From the NCBI GenBank assembly GCA_049194865.1, contig JBLZWL010000089.1:62001-126000 (forward strand): a stretch of 64,000 bases of DNA, given 5' to 3'. Each line of letters opens with the position of its first letter. Position 1 is the first letter of the stretch. The notes beneath the pieces are model-generated. The model ran no database searches. It was not told where the DNA came from and was given only the letters and a program-made list of their open reading frames with translations. The position numbers were made by a program, and so were the translations under genes. Below, in pieces: positions 1 through 8,462 of this stretch. The stretch comes from Myxococcus terminator_A (GTDB lineage Bacteria; Myxococcota; Myxococcia; Myxococcales; Myxococcaceae).

Positions 1-445
1 GGTAGGCAATCAGCCCCTCGCCGTCACGGTCCCACCGCGCATCCAGGAGGATTCCGCAGAATGGCACCGACATCGCGCCACCCTCCGGCAGGAACACCCG
101 GTCATACCGGCCGAACACACGGTGCTTCGTCACGTACAGCCGTCCACCGAAGCGCGCCTCGGGCAGCATCTTCTCCCCGCCCTCCCGAGGCAGCGCAATC
201 ACGAAGCTGTAGTTGTACCGCGCTGGCCCGGGATGGTCCTGGATGGCATCGACGATGACCGGAATCTTGTCGCCCGGCTTCAGCCCCAGCCGCTCCATCT
301 GGACGAGCGAGCCCTTCGGACACGTCCCCTCCGGCGGCATCCACTTGGGGCGCTCCGGCTTCGGCGCCGCGTCCTTGGTGTGGCCGCAACCCGCTCCGCC
401 CACCGCCACCACCAGGGCCGCCAGCCATCTGGACGACGCGCGCAT
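1..445 (-). CDS. Putative lipoprotein, 3' end outside window
   Basis: Partial gene that runs off the left edge; 148 codons are visible from the ATG at 445. The N-terminus is a lipoprotein signal: Arg residues, a hydrophobic stretch (about residues 7-19) and Cys20 in the context GGAGC. A small, proline- and charge-rich mature region follows, with KPGDKIPVIVDA-type beta-strand sequence. I do not recognise a family. The start lies 9 bases after the stop of the Omp85 gene, so it is the last visible gene of the sgmX-to-Omp85 run and is probably co-transcribed with it. A role as an envelope accessory of the Omp85/TamB pair is a guess from position only. Confidence 0.75.
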   Translation of the reverse strand, partial: MRASSRWLAALVVAVGGAGCGHTKDAAPKPERPKWMPPEGTCPKGSLVQMERLGLKPGDKIPVIVDAIQDHPGPARYNYSFVIALPREGGEKMLPEARFGGRLYVTKHRVFGRYDRVFLPEGGAMSVPFCGILLDARWDRDGEGLIAY

Positions 446-454
446 CCCGCCTCC

Positions 455-3400
455 TCAGAACGTACCGATGCTGAAGTGGAACTGCGTCTGCGCCTCGTTC
501 ACTTGCTCGTCCGGGTCCAGGTTGAAGCCCACGTCGAAGGCCAGCGGGCCCACCGGCGTCACGTACCGGAAGCCGAAGCCCGCCGCGTACCGCAGCCGCT
601 CCAGGTCCCACCGCGTCCGGTCCAACCAGAGGTTGCCCGCCTCGAAGAACAACCCCAGGTCCACCGACGTGAGCGCCGGCACCCGCAACTCCACCTTGCC
701 CAACGTGAAGAGCTCACCACCCTGGCTCGCCGGCACCTGCCCCGCGAGCACCGCCTTCAGCTCTCCCGAGCACCCCGACGGGCTGATGAGCGAGCGACAG
801 TCCCTCAGTCGCTGATGCAGCGCCGTGCGCACGTCCTCCGGCAGCACGCCGTCCTCGCGGAAGCCTCTCAGGCTCGACGAGCCACCCAGGTAGAACAGCT
901 TCGAGCCGATGGTCTGCGCGCCCGTCTCCAGCGGGACGATGGTCCCCGCGCGCGCCGACAGCGCCAGGCTCGCCCGGCGCCCCAGGGGGATGTAGCCACT
1001 CAGGTTGCTCGCCAGCTTCACGCCGTTGATGGGGAACGCGGCCACGGCATTGCCCGCCACGTCCGTGGGATTCACGCTGATTCCCTTCGTGAGCTCCGCG
1101 CTGCTGATGAGCACCAACCCGCGCCGGGGATTCGTCGGGTCATCCCGGAAGTCGAGCGTGATGGACGGCCTCAGCGAGTGCAGCGCGAAGTCACCGAACG
1201 GATAGCGCAGCCGCTCCTGGTCCGCGCGGTTGAGCAACTCCAGCACGCCCGCGCGCGAGCGCAGCCGGTTGTTCTCCACTTCGTACGACAGCGAGGCGTT
1301 GAACCAGGACGTCACCGCCCAGTCGAGCGCCGCGGCCGCCGCGAACCGCGTGGACACGTACGAGGGGCGGTGAACGCGCTCGGCAATCAAGTCCAGTCGC
1401 GCGCCCACCTCGAAGGGCAGCATGAAGTACAGGCGCGGCTGCGACAGCGCGAGGTTGCCTCGGCCGCCCAGGCCCGCCAGCCCCTGAAGCTCCACGTCGC
1501 AGCCCGCCGAGGCCACGCCTCCGGACTGCTGACAGGCGATGCGCCGGTCCGCCGACAGCGCATCCGCGCTCCAGCCCGCGTAGTTCACCTTCCCGCGCGC
1601 CAGCAGGCTCAACCCCAGCCCATCCAGGTTGCGATACGTCGTGTCGAGGGTGATGCGCGGACCGTCGACGAGGAAGTATCCGCCGGAGACCTGCCCATCC
1701 AGGCGCGGTCGCTCGTGCACCGTCACCACCACGTCCTTGGACGGCTCGCGTCGGGTCGGGTCCGCGAGCGAGACATCCACCTGCCGGAACAAGCCCAACC
1801 GGGCCAGCTTGCGCTGGCCCTCCGTCAGCGCCTCCAGCGCGAGCGGCTGTCCTTCCTTCAAGTCGAGGTTGGCCATGATGAGGTCCGGGTCCGTGCGGGT
1901 CAGCCCCTGCACCAGCACCTTGCCCACCTTCACCTGCGGCCCCGCATCCGCGCGGAACACCACCGTCGCCGCCTTGCCGTCCACTCCGACGGAGGCCTCC
2001 GTCGTGACCTTGGCGAAGAGGTAGCCCTGCTGCCCCAGTCCTCGTTCCAGGGCCACGCGCGCGGCCTCCACCGCCTCGAAGCTCAGCGGCAGGCCCTTGT
2101 GCACCCCCAGCCCCGCCATCGTCGTGAGCGACACGGTGCCCTCCGGCAGCCCCTCGTAGCGGAGCTCCGTCACGCGCGCCTGGGGCCCCTCCTCCACGTC
2201 GAAGTCCGCCACCGCCGTCCGCGTCCGCGCATCCACCGTCAACCCACGGAACACCACGGACGAGGACAGGAAGCCCCGCTCCCGGTAGAGCTCGTTCATC
2301 GCCTCCGTCGCGTCCAGCCACGCGTCCTCCACGTACACCGTGGACGCGTCCGGCACGGGCTCCAGCGACTCGGGGCGACGGCCATGGCGACCCTCCACGT
2401 CCAACGGGTCGTCCTGGAGTCGCATGTCCAGCTCCGGCTGGAGCTCGCCCGCGCGAATGCGCTCCGCGAGCAGCGCCTTCAGCGTCCCCGAGCCGAGCGA
2501 GGCGTTGCCATGGAAGCGCACCTCCTCCACGCGCAGGGGCTGCCCCTCGTCCAGGTCGAAGGCCAGCACCGCGACCTCGCCATCGGGACGAATCACCTCG
2601 CGTGGGCGCACCTTCGCGTCGTGGAAGCCACGGTGCCGGTAGAAGGACTCCACCCGCCGCGCCAGCCGCCCCGCCACCACCTCGTCGAGCGGCTCCGCCG
2701 CGTCGTGCGCCAGCACCCGCTCCAGAATCTCCGCGGAGAAGCGGTGATTGCCGTGGAAGCGCAGCGAATACCGCGGCCCCGCCGACAGCGGCACCGCCAC
2801 CGACGCGGAGCTTCCTTCCACCAGCACCGAGGGCGTGCCCACCTGTGCCCGCCAGTGGCCCTCCTGCCGCAGCAGCATGCGCAGCTGGTCCAGCCCCGCA
2901 TCCAGGCGCGCCCGGTCGAACACCTCGCCCGGCTGCATCGCCAGCTCGCGCAAGAGGCGCGGCAAAGGCAGGCCCGGGCTTCCCGAGAAGCTCACCTGTC
3001 GCACGAGCGTCGGCTGGCCCTCGGCGACGAGGAGCGACACCGCCACGCCGTCCGTCACGGGCTCCTGCCGCGCCGTCACCTTCACCGAGTCGTAGCCCTT
3101 GCGCTGGTACGCCTGCAGCACGGAGGACACCGCGCCCTCCAGCTCCTCGCCGTCCAGAGGCCCGCCCTCCAGCAGGCCACTGGCCTCCAGCAGCTCCGCG
3201 TCCGACAGCACTGCGTTGCCGTCGAAGCGCAGCCTCGCCAGCCGCGACACGGGCGTGAGCTGGAACACCAGCTTCACTCCACCGGGCACATCCTCCGCGC
3301 TCGCCACCACGTCCGCGAAGCGCCCCGTGGCCCACAGCCGCTCCACCGAGCGACGCACGTTCCCCGGCGTCAACGCCTGGCCCTTGCGCACCGCCACCAG

Positions 3401-3541
3401 TCCGCTGAGGCCCTCCGCGTCCCCGCCCCCTTGGAGGTGCAGCTCCACGGCCACCACTTCCGGTCCGGGGACATCGACCTCGCGAAGCTGGGCTCGCGCC
3501 AGCCCCGCGCACAGGACGCAGAGCCACAGCACCAGCGCCAT
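455..3541 (-). CDS. Omp85/BamA-superfamily outer-membrane protein, TamA-like, with about seven POTRA repeats
   Basis: 1028-residue outer-membrane insertase of the Omp85 superfamily. A signal peptide (residues 1-18, ending LARAQ) fixes the start at the ATG at 3541 rather than at upstream codons inside tamB. I count about seven POTRA-like repeats between residues 20 and 635; each has a strand such as LRFDGN, LRFHGN or VRFHGN, followed by a G-[FYH]-x6-V strand such as KGYDSVKV, RGFHDAKV or QGYLFAKV. The fifth carries an insertion. The C-terminal 390 residues look like the 16-strand barrel (Bac_surface_Ag), with SSSLRGF as the conserved L6-loop region and a terminal aromatic Phe (IGTF). It lies 11 bases downstream of tamB, which points to a TamA-type partner. 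TamA has three POTRAs and BamA five, so this is an enlarged relative. Confidence 0.9.
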   Translation of the reverse strand: MALVLWLCVLCAGLARAQLREVDVPGPEVVAVELHLQGGGDAEGLSGLVAVRKGQALTPGNVRRSVERLWATGRFADVVASAEDVPGGVKLVFQLTPVSRLARLRFDGNAVLSDAELLEASGLLEGGPLDGEELEGAVSSVLQAYQRKGYDSVKVTARQEPVTDGVAVSLLVAEGQPTLVRQVSFSGSPGLPLPRLLRELAMQPGEVFDRARLDAGLDQLRMLLRQEGHWRAQVGTPSVLVEGSSASVAVPLSAGPRYSLRFHGNHRFSAEILERVLAHDAAEPLDEVVAGRLARRVESFYRHRGFHDAKVRPREVIRPDGEVAVLAFDLDEGQPLRVEEVRFHGNASLGSGTLKALLAERIRAGELQPELDMRLQDDPLDVEGRHGRRPESLEPVPDASTVYVEDAWLDATEAMNELYRERGFLSSSVVFRGLTVDARTRTAVADFDVEEGPQARVTELRYEGLPEGTVSLTTMAGLGVHKGLPLSFEAVEAARVALERGLGQQGYLFAKVTTEASVGVDGKAATVVFRADAGPQVKVGKVLVQGLTRTDPDLIMANLDLKEGQPLALEALTEGQRKLARLGLFRQVDVSLADPTRREPSKDVVVTVHERPRLDGQVSGGYFLVDGPRITLDTTYRNLDGLGLSLLARGKVNYAGWSADALSADRRIACQQSGGVASAGCDVELQGLAGLGGRGNLALSQPRLYFMLPFEVGARLDLIAERVHRPSYVSTRFAAAAALDWAVTSWFNASLSYEVENNRLRSRAGVLELLNRADQERLRYPFGDFALHSLRPSITLDFRDDPTNPRRGLVLISSAELTKGISVNPTDVAGNAVAAFPINGVKLASNLSGYIPLGRRASLALSARAGTIVPLETGAQTIGSKLFYLGGSSSLRGFREDGVLPEDVRTALHQRLRDCRSLISPSGCSGELKAVLAGQVPASQGGELFTLGKVELRVPALTSVDLGLFFEAGNLWLDRTRWDLERLRYAAGFGFRYVTPVGPLAFDVGFNLDPDEQVNEAQTQFHFSIGTF

Positions 3542-3552
3542 GGCGGCGCGGG

Positions 3553-6500
3553 CTACTCGACCTCCCAGCTGAGCTTCAGCTCGAGCCCGAGGTTGCCGAA
3601 CGAGGCTTCGCTGTTCTCGTTGTCCCACTGGGCCTGCGCGGAAAGTCTGTCGTCGAAGCGGTACTCGGCACGCGCCCGCGTTCCTCGCCCACTCACCGGT
3701 TGAGTCATACCGATTTTAAGCTGCTCGCTGAGGAACTTCGACTCCAGTTGCGCGGTCGGCTCCGCTTGACGTGTGGCGTCGTTGTAGGTCGTGGAAATCT
3801 GGAGGGACAAATCCCTCAGCACCGGATTGCTGGGGAGGAACCGCTGGACCTGCCGGTCCAGCCCCGACACGTTGAAGAGGGCCTCGGCCGCCAGCCCGGC
3901 CCCCGCCGACGCCGCCGTGTCCCGGTCCGACGAGGTGAAGCCCAGCGTCAGCAGGGAGACGATGTCACCTTCCACCAGGGCCGGCTCCGAGGACAGGAGC
4001 ACCTGGGGGTCCGTGGGCTTGCCGAAGGCGTGCAGCTTCACCACGTACTCGCGCACCTGCGTCTGGGCTTGAACCTCGAAGACGGGCTCCAGGCTGGTGG
4101 GGTCCTGGAACTCGAGCTGACCCTGACTGATGGTGAAGGGGTTGTTGCGGAAGAACGCCTGGCTGCCCTCGGCCAGCTCCACTCGGCCCAGCAGGCCCGG
4201 CCGCAGGTCCGTCCCCGTCAGCCGCACATCGCCCAGCATCCGCGCCTTGGCCAGGTTGTTGTCCACGCGCACGTCCCCGAAGTGGACGTTCACATCCCAG
4301 ATGACCCAGGGCTTCTGCTGCTCGCCGGTGACGGCGTTCGCCGACGAGGACGCCGCGTTGGCGCGCTTCTGCATGGACTTGAGCAGGGACTCCACGTCCA
4401 GCGCCTTCTGGTAGCGCATCTTGACGATGTCCATGCCACCCGTGACGGTGAAGCCACGGGGCGGCCCCACCACCTGGAGCAAGCCGGAGAACGTCGCCGG
4501 CAGGTCCTCCGTCAGCCGGTAGGGCACCTCGTCGAGTTGCACCGTGAGGCCCAGTCGCTGCGGCATGAAGCGCGCGAGCCGCACGTCTCCGCGCGCGGAG
4601 ATGCGCCCCTCGTTGAGCAGCCCCTGGAGGTGCTCGAGCAGCACCCGCTGACCCGTCAGCTCCACGCGCCCGGACATGCCTCGGATGTTGATGGGCAAGT
4701 CCCTCATGGCGAGGCGCAAGTCCAACAGCTCCGCGCTGCCCACGACGGAGGGGGCGTCCAGCGTGCCCGTGGCCTCCGCGTCCACCGTGACGCGTCCGGT
4801 GGAGCGCTCCACCATCGCCGGCATGAGCGACTCCAGCAGGCGCAGGTCCCCACCGCCGCGCAGGGTGAAGGCGATGCCGCCGCGAGTGGTCATCCACCCG
4901 CCCAGGTTCAAGTCGATGTAGGGCCCGAGGAAGCGGAACGGCTGCGCCTCCATCCGCCCCTTCTCGTACGAGAGGGCGATGGGCGCCGTGTTCTCGCCGC
5001 GCACGTCGTCGCGTGACAGCACCAGCTTGTCCACCGTCGCGCGCAGGTGCGCCGCCTCGGGCTCCATCAACGGGCCCTTGGCCGTGAGCGAACCGGACAC
5101 CGCGCCGGACACGCCGGCCCACAACGGCTCCGAGGGGAGCAGCGGACGAATCTCCGGCAGCGACAGCGTCAGCGACGCGTCATAGGGCCACGAGTCCTGG
5201 ACCTTGAGCTTCACGCGCCCGTTGGCGTCCTGGAAGGGCCGGCCCCAGACCTCGAGGTCCTTGCCCACCAGCCGTCCGGTGAGGTCCATGGCCCCAAGGC
5301 TGCGGTCGGCGAACGTCACGCGGGGGGCGCGCAGCGTCACGTCGACGACGGGCACGTCGGAGGTGCCGGACACGACGCCGTCCATGACCATCGTCCCCTG
5401 GATGCCCATGCGCCGCGCCAGCTCCGGCTCCACCGTCTCCGCCAGCGACAGGCCATCACCGCCGAAGCGGTAGTCCAGCCCACCAGCGAACAGCAGCGTG
5501 CCCTCGGCCCACGTGCGCCCCAACGGGCCGCGCAGCTCCGTGCGCTCCAGCACCATCGCCTTGCCGTCCACGAAGCGCAGCCGCGCCGAGCCATCTCCCA
5601 GGCGACGGCCGTAGTACGTGGTGTCCTTCACGTCGAAGGCCACCAGCCCCTCCAGCCGCTCGATGGGGCTGTCTATCTCCACGCGGCCGGAGGCCGTGCC
5701 GCCCAGCGTGCCCTGCATCACCGCCAGCGACGGCGTCAGGCCCGCCACCACGTCGACCAGGTCCTCGGTGCGCCCCTGCGGGACATTCACCTCGAGCTTC
5801 AGGTTGAGCAACCGTCCGAAGCCCACGGCGGCCTTGCCGTAGTACTGCGTGCGCCCCTTCTGGCCGGTGAACGAGGGGAAGGCCAGCACCCCGTCGGAGT
5901 AGTTCAGCTTCCCTTGCAACACCCCCATCGAGAAGCTCCAGAAGACGAAGTCACGGAACGACAGTCCGGACTCCACCTTCACCGCCGAGACGGGCCCCGT
6001 AATCGAGTACGTGGCGTTACCCCGCCCCGCCCACTTCAGCCCCGCGATGTGGCCGAAGTCCGCCAGCTCCAGCTCGCCCTTGCCGTGGATGTCCAGCCCC
6101 AGCCCGTTGCCGATGAGCAGCCCCACGTCGCCCTGGACGCGCGAGCGGCCCACCTCCGCGGAGACGTGGTTGAACGACACCCGGTCCGCCTGGATTTTCA
6201 CCTGCGCCTGCGCGCGCCCCTTGTCGAACTCCAGGATGGTGATGCCGTCGGACGACGGTGCGTCGTACGCGCGCGTGGCCAGCGTGAAGCGGCCGGTGCG
6301 CAAGTCCAACGGCCCCGACAGCGAGAAGCGCGGCAACAGGTTGCCCGTGAGCTGCGCGTCGAGCGAGGCCGGGAAGTCCACCCACGCGCCCTTGATGCCC
6401 GCCTTGTCCAGGATGCGCGCCAGCGACGCGTCCTCCGTCTTGAGCGTCACCTCCAGGGGGAACAGCGGTGTCAGCCCCAGCTTGCCCGTGGCGCGCACCC

Positions 6501-7485
6501 GGCCCGCTCCCACCGGTACCACCACCTCCTCCACCCGAAGCTCGTCACCGGAGTACGACAGGCGCGCGGAGATGTTGACCGGGCCATACCTGTCGTAGCC
6601 CAGCCCGTTGCCCGACAGCTCCAGCGACACCGCGGGCGACTCCGCCTTGCCGGCGATGGACACGCGACTCCACAGGTGTCCCGTCGCGGGCTTCGGCAGG
6701 AGCTTCGCCTGCGACAGCGTGCGCAGCGGGAGGAAGACCTGTGCATCCAGCGCCAGGTGCGGCTGGCACAGCGAGTCCACGCGCCCCGACACCGTGGTGC
6801 TGATGTCATCCAGTGACACCTCCGCGCGCTCCAGCTCCAGCAGCGCCTCGTCGGGGTCCACGGCGCCGGCGAAGGCCAGCCGCTGCAGCGCCAGCTCCTT
6901 GCCGTCCGGGCCCAGCCGCACGAGGCCACGACGGGCCTCCGCGTCCAGCTCGATGACGCCCCAACGCTCCGTCCAGCGCACGTCCAGGTCGGCGACTTCG
7001 ACGCGCCGGCCCTCGGGCAGCGCCAGGCGCAGCTCCGCGCCGGTGATGTCCAGGTGAGAAATCCTCACCCGCTCCAACGGGTCCAGGAAGCAGCCCTCCG
7101 ACTTCTTCGCCGGCTCCGCCGAGGGCTGGGACAAATCCAGCGTCACGCGGGGCCGCTCGGCGCGCACCAGCGCGAGCGTCAACCGGCCGGAGAAGGGACG
7201 CAGGAAGCCGAACTGCACCTCCGCGGTGTCCGCCGCCACCAGCGGCGTGTCCTCACCTGGAAGGAAGAGCGAGAGGCCGTGCACCACCACGCGCGAGCCC
7301 AGTGGATCCAACTCACACCGGCCAATGCCCACGTCCAGCCCGAGCACGTCAGGCAGGTGCCGCCGCGCGACGGTGCAGGCCACCTCCCACGTCTCGGGCA
7401 TGCGCAACGCGAGCACACTCCCCGATAGAACGAGGAGCACGAGCAGCAGCGCTCGAAGCGCACCGTTGCGGCTCTGTGTCGCCAA
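3553..7485 (-). CDS. tamB: TamB-like translocation and assembly module protein (DUF490 family)
   Basis: 1310 residues. TamB/AsmA-superfamily proteins are inner-membrane anchored and span the periplasm as a long beta-taco; they cooperate with an Omp85 protein and are now also linked to phospholipid transport. Visible here are an N-terminal hydrophobic anchor (about residues 10-27), more than 1000 residues of repetitive beta-strand sequence, and a C-terminal TamB domain (last 350 residues) ending with an aromatic-free beta-rich tail. The best start is the TTG at 7485, 5 bases after the ATPase stop with AGGGG just upstream; the signal anchor begins directly after it. The gene is directly followed by the Omp85 gene. 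Confidence 0.88.
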   Translation of the reverse strand: MATQSRNGALRALLLVLLVLSGSVLALRMPETWEVACTVARRHLPDVLGLDVGIGRCELDPLGSRVVVHGLSLFLPGEDTPLVAADTAEVQFGFLRPFSGRLTLALVRAERPRVTLDLSQPSAEPAKKSEGCFLDPLERVRISHLDITGAELRLALPEGRRVEVADLDVRWTERWGVIELDAEARRGLVRLGPDGKELALQRLAFAGAVDPDEALLELERAEVSLDDISTTVSGRVDSLCQPHLALDAQVFLPLRTLSQAKLLPKPATGHLWSRVSIAGKAESPAVSLELSGNGLGYDRYGPVNISARLSYSGDELRVEEVVVPVGAGRVRATGKLGLTPLFPLEVTLKTEDASLARILDKAGIKGAWVDFPASLDAQLTGNLLPRFSLSGPLDLRTGRFTLATRAYDAPSSDGITILEFDKGRAQAQVKIQADRVSFNHVSAEVGRSRVQGDVGLLIGNGLGLDIHGKGELELADFGHIAGLKWAGRGNATYSITGPVSAVKVESGLSFRDFVFWSFSMGVLQGKLNYSDGVLAFPSFTGQKGRTQYYGKAAVGFGRLLNLKLEVNVPQGRTEDLVDVVAGLTPSLAVMQGTLGGTASGRVEIDSPIERLEGLVAFDVKDTTYYGRRLGDGSARLRFVDGKAMVLERTELRGPLGRTWAEGTLLFAGGLDYRFGGDGLSLAETVEPELARRMGIQGTMVMDGVVSGTSDVPVVDVTLRAPRVTFADRSLGAMDLTGRLVGKDLEVWGRPFQDANGRVKLKVQDSWPYDASLTLSLPEIRPLLPSEPLWAGVSGAVSGSLTAKGPLMEPEAAHLRATVDKLVLSRDDVRGENTAPIALSYEKGRMEAQPFRFLGPYIDLNLGGWMTTRGGIAFTLRGGGDLRLLESLMPAMVERSTGRVTVDAEATGTLDAPSVVGSAELLDLRLAMRDLPINIRGMSGRVELTGQRVLLEHLQGLLNEGRISARGDVRLARFMPQRLGLTVQLDEVPYRLTEDLPATFSGLLQVVGPPRGFTVTGGMDIVKMRYQKALDVESLLKSMQKRANAASSSANAVTGEQQKPWVIWDVNVHFGDVRVDNNLAKARMLGDVRLTGTDLRPGLLGRVELAEGSQAFFRNNPFTISQGQLEFQDPTSLEPVFEVQAQTQVREYVVKLHAFGKPTDPQVLLSSEPALVEGDIVSLLTLGFTSSDRDTAASAGAGLAAEALFNVSGLDRQVQRFLPSNPVLRDLSLQISTTYNDATRQAEPTAQLESKFLSEQLKIGMTQPVSGRGTRARAEYRFDDRLSAQAQWDNENSEASFGNLGLELKLSWEVE

Positions 7486-7490
7486 AGCCC

Positions 7491-8438
7491 CTAGAGCTTA
7501 CCCAGCCCTTCGAGGTAGCGGTCTATCTCCGCGAGGTCGAGCTTGTTGTTCGACGCTCGGGGCAGATTCGTCGCCGGGGTGGTGCTCGCTCGCTCGCTCG
7601 CTCCGGGAGCAGCCGCGTTGATGCCCTGGAGTCCCAGGTTCTTTCCGATGCGATGCACCAGCTCCGCGGAGACTGTCTCGGCGCGCGCGAGGAAGGCCTC
7701 GAAGAGCGCGTTGTCGCACAGCGTGTTGATGACACGCGGCGAGCCGGACGAGTGCTCGTGCACCGCCAGCAGGGCCTCGGGGGAGAACGGCATGCGCGGG
7801 CAGCCCGCGAGCCGGAGGCGGTGCTTGATGTAGGCCTCGGTGGACTCGGCGGTGAAGGGCTCGAGCTTGTAACGCATGGCCACGCGCTGGGCGAGCGGTG
7901 GGTCCAGCTTCAGGTTCTTCTCAATCTCGGGCAGGCCGAAGAACACGAAGGAGATGAGCTTGCGCTCCGGCACTTCCAGGTTGAGCAGGCCGCGGAACTC
8001 CTCCATCAACTCCCGCGTCTCCAGCATCTGCGCCTCGTCGATGAGGACGACGGCCTTCTTGCCGGACTCGTAGATTTGCAGGAGCCGCTGGTAGAGCTGC
8101 GACAGGAGCGCCAGCTTCTCCTGCGCGGGGTTCTCCACGCCCAGCTGCAGGGCGATGCGCCGCAAGAGCCAGTTGGCGGTGATGCCCGAGTGGATGATGA
8201 CCAGCAGCGCGGCCTCGTACTCGGACTCGGGCAACGAGTCGAGCATGCGGCGGGCCAGCGTCGTCTTCCCCGCGCCGATGTCGCCGACGAGGATGGACAG
8301 GCCCTTCATGTAGCTCACCGCGTGCATCAGACGGGTGAGCGCCTGCGAGTGCTGCGCCGAGTTGTAATAGAAGCGGCTCACCGGAGCGTTGGAGAAGGGC
8401 TCCTGCGTGAGGTCGAAGAAATCGAGGTAGGTCGTCAT
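7491..8438 (-). CDS. ExeA/GspA-like AAA ATPase
   Basis: 315-residue AAA ATPase of the ExeA/GspA type (general secretion pathway protein A without the peptidoglycan-binding tail). Motifs: N-terminal YLDFFDLTQEPFSNAP typical of the family, Walker A GDIGAGKTT (about residues 50-58), Walker B VVLIDEAQ (about 130), and sensor SGSPRVINTLCD. It is cytoplasmic, with no membrane segment. The ATG at 8438 is preferred to a TTG eight codons upstream because the family signature starts there. It sits 24 bases after sgmX and 5 bases before tamB. The C-terminal tail carries a five-unit GAGC repeat (see 7584-7603). In other bacteria ExeA works with a peptidoglycan-binding partner in secretin assembly; whether this one serves the pilus secretin is inference. 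Confidence 0.88.
   Translation of the reverse strand: MTTYLDFFDLTQEPFSNAPVSRFYYNSAQHSQALTRLMHAVSYMKGLSILVGDIGAGKTTLARRMLDSLPESEYEAALLVIIHSGITANWLLRRIALQLGVENPAQEKLALLSQLYQRLLQIYESGKKAVVLIDEAQMLETRELMEEFRGLLNLEVPERKLISFVFFGLPEIEKNLKLDPPLAQRVAMRYKLEPFTAESTEAYIKHRLRLAGCPRMPFSPEALLAVHEHSSGSPRVINTLCDNALFEAFLARAETVSAELVHRIGKNLGLQGINAAAPGASERASTTPATNLPRASNNKLDLAEIDRYLEGLGKL
7584..7603. repeat. Tetranucleotide repeat (GCTC)x5 inside the ATPase gene
   Basis: Five perfect GCTC units lie in the codons for the linker before the ATPase C-terminal tail. The unit length is not a multiple of three, so loss or gain of one unit would shift the reading frame for the last roughly 38 residues but leave the AAA core intact. 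Confidence 0.9.
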
Positions 8439-8462
8439 GGGCTCGCCGGACCTCGGGGGCAA

